A stretch of 64,000 nucleotides of DNA from CAIWHR01 sp039931775 (GTDB taxonomy: Bacteria; Pseudomonadota; Gammaproteobacteria; Burkholderiales; Casimicrobiaceae): assembly GCA_039931775.1 (NCBI GenBank), contig JBDTRG010000019.1:1-64000 (forward strand), in the 5' to 3' direction. Positions 26,746 through 35,426 of the stretch are shown piece after piece (within the stretch, counting starts at the first letter, position 1; each line of letters starts with the position of its first letter). Both the position numbers and the translations under genes were made by a program. A model generated the notes under the pieces. The model did not search any database. It worked only from the letters and a program-made list of their open reading frames with translations, and was not told the DNA's origin.

Positions 26746-28326
26746 TCAGAACTTCGAATCCGCAAACGATGCCTTGCGCCGATTCATGTAGTCCAGCAGG
26801 GCTTCGTCGACTGCGGGGTCGATCGGCGGTGGTTCGTACGCCGCGAGCTGCTTCTTCCAGATCGCGTTGGCGCGCTTCGCCATGTCCTGGCTGCCTTCGG
26901 CTTCCCATTGCTCGAAGCTGTTGTTGTCGGCGATCGCGGAACGGTAGAACGCGGTCTCGAAATTGGCCTGCGTATGCGCGCAGCCGAGAAAGTGCTTGCC
27001 GGGGCCGACTTCGCGGATCGCGTCCATCGCCTGGCCGTTTTCGGAAAGGTCGACGCCCGCGCAGAGCGTGTGCATCATGCCCGCCTGGTCGACGTCCATG
27101 ATGAATTTCTCGTAACCCATCGAAAGCCCGCCCTCGAGCCAGCCCGCCGTGTGAAGCACGAAGTTGACGCCGCCTAGGCACGTCGGAAGCAGCGTGTTGG
27201 CCGACTCGTACGCCGCCTGCGCGTCGGGGATCTTCGACGCGCAGAGCGCGCCGCCGGAACGAAACGGCACGCCAAGCCGGCGCGCCAGCGCCGCCATCGC
27301 GAAGAGCACCAGCGCGGGTTCGGGCGTGCCGAACGTCGGCGCGCCGGATTGCATCGATATCGACGATGCGAAACTCCCCAGCACCATAGGCGAGCCAGGA
27401 TTCACGAGCTGCATGAATGCCATGCCCGACAGCGATTCGGCCAGCGTCTGTGCGGCCGTGCCGGCGACCGTCACCGGCGACATCGCGCCGGCCAGGATGA
27501 ACGGCGTGACGATGCAGGCCTGATTGGCGCGCGCGTAAACCTTCAGCGCGCCCAGCATCGTGCTGTCGAACGTCATCGGCGAATTGGCGTTGATCAGGTT
27601 GATGATGACGGTTTTCGGCTTGCCGGTCGCGGGATCCAAGTAGCCGTCGCCGAACAGGATCTTCGCCATCTCGACGGTATCCTGCGCGCGCTCCGGATGC
27701 GTGACCGAGCCCATGAACGGCTTGTCGCTGTATTTCATGTGGCTGTACACCATGTCGAAATGCCGCTTGTTCACGGGCAGATCGACGGGCTCGCAGATCG
27801 TGCCGCCCGAGTGATGCAAGGACGGGGCGATGTAGGCGAGCTTCACGAAGTTGCGGAAGTCCTCGATCGTCGCGTAGCGGCGGCCATCGTCCAGGCTGCG
27901 GATGAACGGCGACCCGTACGACGGTGCGAACACCGTGTGCTTGCCGCCGATCGGAACGCTGCGTTCGGGATTGCGCGCGTGCTGGATGAACTCGCGCGGC
28001 GCGGTCGCCTGGATGATGCGCCGGCACATGCCGGGTGGGCAGTGCACGCGCTCGCCTTGCACATCCGCGCCGGCGGCCTTCCAGACGGCCAGCGCTTCCG
28101 GATCGTCGCGGTAATCGATGCCGATCTCGGAAAGGATCGTGTCGGCGTTGCGCTCGATGATCTCGAGGCCCTCCTCGTCCAGCACCTCGTAGGCGCCGAT
28201 CTTGCGCGTGATGTACGTCATCGACGCGCCGGCGCGCGCCGTGCGGGCCGCGCGCTTCGCGGCGCGGCCACCGCCGCGATGGTGCGGCGTGGCGGGTGCC
28301 GCCGCGGGTGCCTGCTGCTCGTCCAT
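26746..28326 (-). CDS. MttB-family methyltransferase (non-pyrrolysine type)
   Basis: The protein has 526 residues. An Ala-rich basic leader (1-33) is followed by the MttB TIM-barrel (~35-515), with YGSPFIRSLDDGRRYATIEDF, NLINANSPMTFD, GAMSPVTVAGT and the GGVNFVLHTAGWLEGGLSMGYEKF region typical of trimethylamine methyltransferase homologues. No in-frame amber codon occurs, so the protein does not need pyrrolysine; non-Pyl homologues such as MtgB demethylate glycine betaine or other quaternary amines, giving methyl to a corrinoid protein. No corrinoid protein gene is in the window. AGGAG precedes the ATG. It heads the leftward operon and its transporter points to a betaine-like substrate. Confidence 0.88.
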   Translation of the reverse strand: MDEQQAPAAAPATPHHRGGGRAAKRAARTARAGASMTYITRKIGAYEVLDEEGLEIIERNADTILSEIGIDYRDDPEALAVWKAAGADVQGERVHCPPGMCRRIIQATAPREFIQHARNPERSVPIGGKHTVFAPSYGSPFIRSLDDGRRYATIEDFRNFVKLAYIAPSLHHSGGTICEPVDLPVNKRHFDMVYSHMKYSDKPFMGSVTHPERAQDTVEMAKILFGDGYLDPATGKPKTVIINLINANSPMTFDSTMLGALKVYARANQACIVTPFILAGAMSPVTVAGTAAQTLAESLSGMAFMQLVNPGSPMVLGSFASSISMQSGAPTFGTPEPALVLFAMAALARRLGVPFRSGGALCASKIPDAQAAYESANTLLPTCLGGVNFVLHTAGWLEGGLSMGYEKFIMDVDQAGMMHTLCAGVDLSENGQAMDAIREVGPGKHFLGCAHTQANFETAFYRSAIADNNSFEQWEAEGSQDMAKRANAIWKKQLAAYEPPPIDPAVDEALLDYMNRRKASFADSKF

Positions 28327-28549
28327 GATGACTCCTGCGTTCAGGTGTCGGGCCAGCCGACGACGACGCGGGGTCAGCGCCCGCGTGATCGAAGTATGCT
28401 CATGGCGCAGCGGCGCGACTAGCCCGCTTGCGACGTGGCTTTACGTGGGAACGCCATCCGCTCCGGGTCACCCGGCCGCCTGCGACCTTGAAAATCGGCT
28501 CAATGCATCGTGTAAGATCGTCGGTGCGATGACTGCCATGGAGCGATAG
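28327..28549. promoter_or_regulatory. Divergent control region between MttB and M24 operons
   Basis: This 223-base stretch separates the starts of the two large divergent operons, so both promoters should lie in it. I could not identify a confident -10/-35 pair or an operator palindrome by eye. Confidence 0.5.
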
Positions 28550-29794
28550 ATGGAAACGTTCGACGCGCCCGCTGGAGCTACGCGGCCGCCGGTGCCGGCG
28601 GGCGCGAATTCGGGTGGCACTCCGGATATCCGCCGCATGCATCGCTACCGCAACGAACGGATTCGGGCCGAGTTGCGCAAGCGCGACTATGCCGCGGGTC
28701 TTTTTTGCGACGCGATCAATGTCCGGTATGCCACGGGCAGCCGCAATATGCAGGTCTGGACCCTGCGCAATCCGGCACGGTACGTGTTCGTGGCAGCGGA
28801 AGGCCCAACGGTGATGTTCGAGTTCGGCGGATGCGACCATCTGGTGCGCGGCCTTGAAACCATCCAGGAGATCCGTCCGACGACGAGCTGGTTCTACTTT
28901 ACCTCGGGCCCCCGAATGGCCGAACACGCCAGGCGATGGGCGACCGAAATCGCGGACCTCGTCGGCAAACATGGCGGGGGCAACCGACGGTTGGCCGTCG
29001 ATCGGGTGAACCCGGAGGGCTACGCCGCGCTGCAGGCACTCGGAATCGCCCTGCACGACGGGCAGGAGGTCGCCGAGCGGGCGCGCGCGATCAAGTCTGC
29101 GGACGAAATCGACTGCCTGCGCTCGGCCATTGCCGTTTGCGAAGGCGGATTGCAGCAGGTGCGCGACGCGCTGAAGCCCGGCGTGACGGAAAACCAGCTC
29201 CTCGCCACGCTCAACGCAGCCAACATCGCCGGTGGCGGCGAATACATCGAGACGAGACTGCTCACGGCCGGTCCGCGAACGAATCCCTGGTTTCAGGAAT
29301 CGAGCGAACGACCCATCGCAGCCGGCGAGCTGCTGGCCATCGATACCGACATGATCGGTCCCTACGGTTATTTCGCCGATATGTCGCGAACATTCCTGTG
29401 CGGCGAGGGGCGCCCGACGGCGGAACAGAAGACGCTGTACGGTCTGGCACACGAGCAGGTCGCAACGAACACCGCTCTGCTGCGTCCCGGCGTCGGCTTC
29501 CGCGAGTTCATGGAGGCAAGCTGGGCGATGCCGGATCGGTACATCGCGCATCGCTACATGTCGCTCGTGCACGGCGCCGGACTGTGCGGCGAATATCCCT
29601 ATATTCCCTATCCGACGGATTTCGAGCGCAAGGGCTACGACGGCCTGATCGAGGAGAACATGACGCTGTGCGTTGAGAGCTTCATCGGCGACGAGGCGGG
29701 CGGCGAGGGCGTTAAGCTGGAGCAACTGGTCCTGGTCACCAGCGACGGTCCACAGCCGCTGACGACGTTTCCCTTTGAACGTGGACTTTTGTAG
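28550..29794 (+). CDS. DddP-like M24 enzyme (paralogue 3)
   Basis: The protein has 414 residues. Creatinase-N-like domain ~30-185 (DAINVRYATGSRNMQVWTLRN) and M24 domain ~190-410. Ligands Asp265, Asp267, Asp277, His341, Glu376 and Glu391 repeat the DddP hexad spacing exactly. ETRLLTAGPRTNPWF is present. After the ligand His the sequence is GAGLCGEYPYI, again without Asp. GGAG precedes the ATG. It leads the rightward operon with a Dpp-type importer, an HD oxygenase, an aldolase and a DMSP-lyase-like cupin, which suggests onium or sulfonium catabolism. Substrate not established. Confidence 0.8.
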   Translation: METFDAPAGATRPPVPAGANSGGTPDIRRMHRYRNERIRAELRKRDYAAGLFCDAINVRYATGSRNMQVWTLRNPARYVFVAAEGPTVMFEFGGCDHLVRGLETIQEIRPTTSWFYFTSGPRMAEHARRWATEIADLVGKHGGGNRRLAVDRVNPEGYAALQALGIALHDGQEVAERARAIKSADEIDCLRSAIAVCEGGLQQVRDALKPGVTENQLLATLNAANIAGGGEYIETRLLTAGPRTNPWFQESSERPIAAGELLAIDTDMIGPYGYFADMSRTFLCGEGRPTAEQKTLYGLAHEQVATNTALLRPGVGFREFMEASWAMPDRYIAHRYMSLVHGAGLCGEYPYIPYPTDFERKGYDGLIEENMTLCVESFIGDEAGGEGVKLEQLVLVTSDGPQPLTTFPFERGLL

Positions 29795-29829
29795 CGCGAC
29801 CGACATCAACGAATCGAGGAGAACGACGC

Positions 29830-31395
29830 ATGACGAAGCGATTGATAGAGCATCCTCCGGCGGATGAAAGCCTCCTGTCGCCGGGCCGGCGCACCTTCGG
29901 CGCCGGATTGATCGGCGCGACGGCCCTGGGCCTGCTCGGCGTACCCACGGCGGGAGCGCAGACCCGCAAGCGCGGGGGCATCATCCGCGTCGCCTTCGTC
30001 GGCTCGCCGGTGAAGCTAGATCCGCATATCGCAGCGGGCAGCGAAGAGTGGACAATGCTGCGCAACGTCTATGACAACCTGGTCTGGACCGACGAGACGC
30101 TGACGGCGCGGCCCGAGCTCGCGGAGAGCTGGGAATCCACGCCCGATGCCATGGTGTGGACGTTCAAGCTTCGCAAGGGCGTCAAGTTCCACCATGGACG
30201 CGAACTGGATGCCGACGACGTCGTGTTCAGTTTCAATCGCATTCTCGATCCGGCCACGGCATCGCCCGCGCGTACCGTCTTTTCGATGATCGATCGTGTC
30301 GAGAAGGTCAATCCGCAGGTCGTGCGGTTTACCCTGAAGTCGCCGTTTGCGGAGTTTGCCCAGCTCGTCGGCGGCAGCTTTCAGGCCAAGATCGCCCCGC
30401 GCGACGTCAGCGACCTCAACAAGAATCCCACGGGAACGGGCGCGTTCAAGCTGACCGAGTTCGTGGCCGGCGATCACATCACGCTGGTTCGAAACGATGC
30501 CTACTGGCGCGACGGCGAGCCGTATCTCGACCAGGTCCGCTTCGTCTATTTGCCCGAGGAGGCGGCGCACATCGCCGGCATGATGAGCGGGGACCTCGAC
30601 ATGACGTGGTGGCCATCGGCGGAGGTCATTCCGATCTATCAGTCCAACAAGGACATCACCGTCTCGATCGCACAGAGCCTCGGCTACCAGCCGATCGTCA
30701 TGCGGGTGGACCAGCCGCCCTTCGACAAGCCCGAGGTCCGGCGTGCGTTCCGGCTACTGTGCAATCGGGAGTCCCTCAAGAAGACCGCGCTGGGAAACCT
30801 GAACGTGCCGGTCAGCAACGATCATCCGATCCCCCCGTTCAGCGCGATGTACATGGAGCAGAAGCCCCTGGGGCAGGATATCGACACGGCAAAAAAATTG
30901 CTTGCCGATGCCGGATACAAGGACGGGCTCGACATCGAGATGATGGCCTGGACCGGTCGAGCGGGCCTGGTGCAGTCGGCGCTGGGATTCCAGGACATGG
31001 CCAAGAAGGCGAACGTGCGCATCCGGGTGAACACGGTGCCTTCCGATATCTTTCTCAGCAAATACTGGCTGAAGCACAACTTTTTCGTCACCAACTGGAA
31101 CGGTCGAACGACGCTGTACGAGATGCTGGCGCTGACCTATCAGTCGAACGCGACGTGGAACGAAAGCCAGTGGAAGTCGAAGAAGATGGACGATCTGATC
31201 GAGCTCGTTCGCCGCGAGCAGAACGAGGCGAAGCGCAAGGCGGTCTTCGCCGAGGTTCAGAAGATGTTCATCGAAGACAGTCCGGTGATCATTGCCTATC
31301 ATCGCCCATCGGTGATCGCCTATCGCAAGCAACTCGTGGGATTCACGCCGCATCCGAGCGGATGGCTGGATTTCCGGCGGGCGTCGCTCGCCTGA
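29830..31395 (+). CDS. Dpp/Opp-type ABC transporter substrate-binding protein
   Basis: The protein has 521 residues. A Tat-like signal (PGRRTFGAGLIGATALG, cleavage near AGA-Q) is followed by an SBP_bac_5 fold: LAESWESTPDAMVWTFKLRKGVKFHHG is typical. The family binds oligopeptides, but also glutathione, nickel, opines and other small molecules, so the ligand is open. The Tat signal is unusual for this family and hints at cofactor-loaded or fast-folding protein. AGGAG precedes the ATG. It is followed by a hairpin-rich gap of 126 bases and then the permeases. Confidence 0.88.
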   Translation: MTKRLIEHPPADESLLSPGRRTFGAGLIGATALGLLGVPTAGAQTRKRGGIIRVAFVGSPVKLDPHIAAGSEEWTMLRNVYDNLVWTDETLTARPELAESWESTPDAMVWTFKLRKGVKFHHGRELDADDVVFSFNRILDPATASPARTVFSMIDRVEKVNPQVVRFTLKSPFAEFAQLVGGSFQAKIAPRDVSDLNKNPTGTGAFKLTEFVAGDHITLVRNDAYWRDGEPYLDQVRFVYLPEEAAHIAGMMSGDLDMTWWPSAEVIPIYQSNKDITVSIAQSLGYQPIVMRVDQPPFDKPEVRRAFRLLCNRESLKKTALGNLNVPVSNDHPIPPFSAMYMEQKPLGQDIDTAKKLLADAGYKDGLDIEMMAWTGRAGLVQSALGFQDMAKKANVRIRVNTVPSDIFLSKYWLKHNFFVTNWNGRTTLYEMLALTYQSNATWNESQWKSKKMDDLIELVRREQNEAKRKAVFAEVQKMFIEDSPVIIAYHRPSVIAYRKQLVGFTPHPSGWLDFRRASLA

Positions 31396-31418
31396 CTTGC
31401 CGCAGTCGTCGAAAATCG

Positions 31419-31464
31419 AGGGGGCCGGGGCACCGTCCGGCAGGTCAGTGCGCCGGCCCCGGCA
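31419..31464 (+). other. Intercistronic hairpin region
   Basis: A GC-rich imperfect inverted repeat (GGGGCCGG near 31420 with CCGGCCCC near 31455) lies between the binding-protein and permease genes. Such structures commonly lower expression of permeases relative to the binding protein; that role is inferred here. Confidence 0.35.
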
Positions 31465-31521
31465 TGATCGCGTGAGAGCCCTTCGGCGAACCGCCTTCGG
31501 CGCGCCGCGGACGGACGAGGC

Positions 31522-32478
31522 GTGAATTCGCTCGCGCGCTTTGTCGTTCGGCGGCTGGCGCTCCTCGTACTTACGCTCTTCGCGGTATCCGTGCTGATCT
31601 TCTCGATCACGCAGCTCCTGCCCGGGGATGTCGCGACGATGATCCTCGGCATGCAGGCGACCCCGCAGGACCTCGCGACATTGCGGGCGCAGCTCGGCCT
31701 GGATCAACCCGCCATCGTTCAGTTCGGCCGCTGGCTGGCGGGTATCCTTCAAGGCGACCTGGGGACGTCTACGCGATTCCAGCGACCCGTCATCGACATC
31801 ATCGGTCCTCCGCTCAGGAATTCGCTCGTTCTCGGCGCGGCCGGCATCCTGTTCGCCGTTCCTCTTGGTTTGGCGCTGGGCCTCTTCTGCGCGCTCCGGC
31901 GCAATTCGGCGGCGGATTACGCCATTTCCTCGATCACGATCTTCGCCGCCGCCATGCCGGAGTTCGTGACCGGCGGGTTGATGATCATCGTCTTCAGCAC
32001 CTGGCTGGGATGGCTGCCTCCGTTTGCCGGTGCGGGGGGCACGACGAGAACCCTCGTCCAATCCGCGTCCGAGCTGATCATGCCGGTTGCATCGCTGTCT
32101 TTGGTGATCCTCGCCTACATCCTGCGCATGATGCGCGCGAGCACGGTCGAGGTTCTGGACAGCGCGTTCGTGAAAGCGGCGCTGCTCAAGGGCCTCGACC
32201 GGCGTCGCGTCATCCTGTTCCACGTGCTTCCCGTGGCGCTGGGGCCGACGTTGTCGGTGATCGCGCTGTCCATCGGATGGATGGCCGGTGGCCTCGTGAT
32301 CGTCGAAAGCCTGTTCGGCTATCCGGGAATCGGGCGAATGCTGGTGTTCGTCATTCGCAACCGGGACGTTCCTCTGCTGCAGGCCATAACGCTCATCATT
32401 GCGGCGGTCTACGCGATCGCCAATCTCGCCGCCGATATCGGTCAGCGCCTGTTGGATCCGCGGGTGGGGACGGCATGA
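31522..32478 (+). CDS. Dpp-type ABC permease (DppB-like)
   Basis: The protein has 318 residues. The N-terminal signature FVVRRLALLVLTLFAVSVLIF, with the following QLLPGD, is the DppB/OppB start. Six membrane segments and the EAA loop (VKAALLKGLDRRRVILFHVLPVAL) are visible. The stop overlaps the ATG of the next permease (ATGA). With that protein it forms the channel of the importer served by the binding protein at 29830. Confidence 0.92.
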   Translation: MNSLARFVVRRLALLVLTLFAVSVLIFSITQLLPGDVATMILGMQATPQDLATLRAQLGLDQPAIVQFGRWLAGILQGDLGTSTRFQRPVIDIIGPPLRNSLVLGAAGILFAVPLGLALGLFCALRRNSAADYAISSITIFAAAMPEFVTGGLMIIVFSTWLGWLPPFAGAGGTTRTLVQSASELIMPVASLSLVILAYILRMMRASTVEVLDSAFVKAALLKGLDRRRVILFHVLPVALGPTLSVIALSIGWMAGGLVIVESLFGYPGIGRMLVFVIRNRDVPLLQAITLIIAAVYAIANLAADIGQRLLDPRVGTA

Positions 32479-33350
32479 CCGATCAGGCCGCAGCCGCGCC
32501 GTTGACCGCCGGCGTCGAATCCGGCCGGACGGGGCGTTCGTGGCGCGCCCGGCTCGTCGTACCCGCCGCCGTGGTGCTGATCTATCTGCTGCTCGCGGCA
32601 TTCGGCGAAGCGCTCGCGCCGTATTCCGCAACGGATTTCAACACCGGGCCCCCGCTCAATGCGCCGAGCTGGGCCCACCTTTTCGGCACCGACGGATTCG
32701 GTCGCGATGTTTTCAGCCGGGTCCTTGTCGGCACGCGTACGATTCTACTGTTGTCGATCGCGGCGACGCTTTTCGGAGTCGGGGTTGGGGGCGGCATCGG
32801 CCTGGTTTCAGGGTATCGCGGCGGCATGCTCGATGAAATACTGATGCGACTGGTCGACATACTTCTGGCGTTGCCGGGGCTGTTGCTGGCAATTCTTATT
32901 CTCACCTCGCTCGGGCCTTCATCGCTCAACCTCGTCGTCTCGATTGCCATCGTCTTCGTACCGAAATCAGCCCGCATCGCGCGAAGCGCCATCCTTCCGC
33001 TGCGCGGCCACGGCTATGTCGAAGCCGCCCGGCTTCGCGGCGCGAGCACGACGATGATCGTTTTTCGCGAACTGCTTCCCAACGTGCTCCCCGAATTGAT
33101 CGTCGAGTTCTGCCTGCGTTTCGCCTACGCACTCCTGTTGATTTCGTCGCTGGGCTTCCTTGGGTTCGGCGTGCAGCCCCCGACCCCGGATTGGGGACTC
33201 ATGATCAGCGAGGCGCGCAACTATGTCTCGATAGCCCCCTGGGCGGTCCTTTTCCCCGCACTCGCCATCGGGATTCTGGTCGTGGCGGTGAATGCGCTGG
33301 CCGATGCGCTGGCGTCCACCGGAGAGCGGCGTGCCGAACAGTATCTCTGA
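32475..33350 (+). CDS. Dpp-type ABC permease (DppC-like)
   Basis: The protein has 291 residues. It has an N-terminal OppC segment and the typical HLFGTDGFGRDVFSRVL motif (residues ~71-87), then GFLGFGVQPPTPDWGLMISEARNY near the end. Six membrane segments are visible. It overlaps the previous gene by 4 bases. The DppB/DppC heterodimer is the pore. Confidence 0.92.
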   Translation: MTDQAAAAPLTAGVESGRTGRSWRARLVVPAAVVLIYLLLAAFGEALAPYSATDFNTGPPLNAPSWAHLFGTDGFGRDVFSRVLVGTRTILLLSIAATLFGVGVGGGIGLVSGYRGGMLDEILMRLVDILLALPGLLLAILILTSLGPSSLNLVVSIAIVFVPKSARIARSAILPLRGHGYVEAARLRGASTTMIVFRELLPNVLPELIVEFCLRFAYALLLISSLGFLGFGVQPPTPDWGLMISEARNYVSIAPWAVLFPALAIGILVVAVNALADALASTGERRAEQYL

Positions 33351-33370
33351 GCCGGGAGGCGCGTAACGCC

Positions 33371-35395
33371 ATGGCGCTGCTCGAAGTCGCCGATCTCGCC
33401 GTCGACTACTCGTCGGCGCGCGGCACCGTCCAGGCCGTCCGTGACGTCACGTTCGAACTCGAGCGCGACGAGGTGCTCGGGATCGTCGGCGAGTCGGGGT
33501 CCGGAAAGAGCACGCTCGCACATGCGATCCTCGGATATCGATTGAAGGGGACCTCGAGACTGCAGGGGCGCGTGACGTTCGACGGCGTGTCGCTGCTCGA
33601 TTGTCCACCCGCCGTGCTCCGGCGCACCTGGGGTCGGCGTATGGCGATCGTCCATCAGAATCCACTTGCCTCGTTGACCCCGACCATGCGCGTCGGCGAG
33701 CAGATCGCCGAAACCCTTCGCCAGCACCGGGGAGCAACGCACGTCGATTCGCGGTCCGCAGTCGCCGCCTGCCTGCGTTCGGTCGGGCTGCCGGAAGGAA
33801 GCGATATCGCCCGGCGCTATCCGCATCAATTGAGCGGCGGTCAACGCCAGCGGATCACGATCGCGATCGCGTTGAGCCTCGAACCGGACCTCATGATCCT
33901 GGACGAGCCGACCACGAACCTGGATGCGACGACCGAGGCGGTGATCCTCGACCTCTTGGGCGAGATCAAGGCCCGCACGCATACGGCGATGGTCTACATC
34001 AGCCACAATCTCGGCGTCATCGCCCGCGTGGCAACGCGCGTTGCGGTCATGTATGCGGGCGAATTCGTCGAATACGGCCGGGTTGATGATATCTTCCGGT
34101 CGCCCGCTCATCCTTATACCCGGGCCCTTCTGGCCTGCCGGCCGCGGGCCGGCCAAACGAAGCGCGACGCCAGCCTGCAATGGATAGGGGGTGAAATCCG
34201 CGTCCGGCAGGAACGAGCCGTCGAATGCATCTTTCGCGATCGTTGCCCCGCGAAGACCGATCCGTGTGCGGTGGCGCCCGGGTGGAGTGACATGGCGAGC
34301 GGGCATTCGGTACGGTGCTGGAACGCATCCGTCAGCGCGCAGATCGCCCCGGCCTCCGGTCCGGCAACCGACCTGCAGCCGACCGACGATATCGTGCTCG
34401 ACGCGTCGCAAATCCGCAAGACATTCGGGCGGCGTTCCAATTCCGTGCGGGCAGTCAACGACGTCTCGATGCGCGTTCGACGCGGCGCGATCGTCGGTCT
34501 CGTCGGAGAAAGCGGGTCCGGCAAGAGCACGTTGCTGCGCTGCATTGCGGGCCTCGAGGTCGCCGACGGGGGAAAGACAGCCTACCTGGGCGCGGACATT
34601 CCGGCCAGCCTCGCGGCGCGTGACCGGGAGATCCTGAAGACGATGCAGATGGTCTTCCAGGATCCGGAGTCCACGCTGAACCCGTCGCTCACCATCGGCA
34701 CGACGCTGCGGCGGCACTTGAAGTCGTTTCGCCCCGTCGACTCGAGCGAGGCCGACCGGCGAATCGAACGAGCGCTCGAGCAGGTGCGCCTCGGCCCGCA
34801 GTACCAGCACCGCCTCCCTCGGGAGCTGAGCGGCGGGGAAAAACAGCGGATCGCGATTGCCCGCGCGTTTCTTTCCGCACCCGAACTCGTCCTGTGCGAC
34901 GAGCCGCTTTCCTCGCTCGACGTTTCGGTCCAATCCGCCATCTGCCAGTTGCTTCTCGATCTCCAGCGCGACAGCCACGCTTCGTACGTTTTCGTGTCGC
35001 ACGACCTTTCCATCGTGAGATACATGGCGGATCGGATCACCGTGATGTACCTTGGCGAAGTGATCGAGGAGGGCAGCGCCCAGAGCTTCGACCAGCCTCC
35101 GGTGCATCCCTATACGGAGGCCCTGTTCTCGGCAACGCAGCTGCCGGACCCGGCGGCGAAGTCGCAGCGCGTGCGGTTGGTCGGACAGATCTCGGAGGCG
35201 GACAAGTATGGGCTCGGTTGTATATTCAACTCGCGCTGCCATCGCAGGAAAGGCCCCGAATGCGCCGACGCGTTCCCCCCTTGGCAGGAGCTGCCCGAAC
35301 GGCGTTACCGATGCCACTGGAGTGCGCCGGAGCTGCGCGGGTTGCAGGAGGGCGGCATAGGCGCCACACCCGTGGCGCCGTACGCCGATCGCTGA
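33371..35395 (+). CDS. Fused Dpp-type ABC ATPase (DppD-DppF fusion)
   Basis: The protein has 674 residues in two ABC domains. The first has Walker A GESGSGKST near residue 42 and LSGGQ near 157; the second has Walker A GESGSGKST near residue 379 and LSGGE near 487. Each half ends in an oligopeptide-transporter C-terminal Cys cluster (CIFRDRCPAKTDPC and CIFNSRCHRRKGPEC), which coordinates a 4Fe-4S cluster in DppD/OppD relatives. The fusion replaces the usual two genes. A GGAGG lies upstream of the start at a long spacing of ~11 bases. It powers the 29830-33350 importer. Confidence 0.9.
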   Translation: MALLEVADLAVDYSSARGTVQAVRDVTFELERDEVLGIVGESGSGKSTLAHAILGYRLKGTSRLQGRVTFDGVSLLDCPPAVLRRTWGRRMAIVHQNPLASLTPTMRVGEQIAETLRQHRGATHVDSRSAVAACLRSVGLPEGSDIARRYPHQLSGGQRQRITIAIALSLEPDLMILDEPTTNLDATTEAVILDLLGEIKARTHTAMVYISHNLGVIARVATRVAVMYAGEFVEYGRVDDIFRSPAHPYTRALLACRPRAGQTKRDASLQWIGGEIRVRQERAVECIFRDRCPAKTDPCAVAPGWSDMASGHSVRCWNASVSAQIAPASGPATDLQPTDDIVLDASQIRKTFGRRSNSVRAVNDVSMRVRRGAIVGLVGESGSGKSTLLRCIAGLEVADGGKTAYLGADIPASLAARDREILKTMQMVFQDPESTLNPSLTIGTTLRRHLKSFRPVDSSEADRRIERALEQVRLGPQYQHRLPRELSGGEKQRIAIARAFLSAPELVLCDEPLSSLDVSVQSAICQLLLDLQRDSHASYVFVSHDLSIVRYMADRITVMYLGEVIEEGSAQSFDQPPVHPYTEALFSATQLPDPAAKSQRVRLVGQISEADKYGLGCIFNSRCHRRKGPECADAFPPWQELPERRYRCHWSAPELRGLQEGGIGATPVAPYADR

Positions 35396-35426
35396 TTTCA
35401 CGTTTCGGGAACCACGGAGGGCTTCG

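Noticed and set aside
26746..28326. Pyrrolysine-dependent MttB
   Set aside because: No in-frame TAG occurs within the gene, so it is a non-pyrrolysine homologue.
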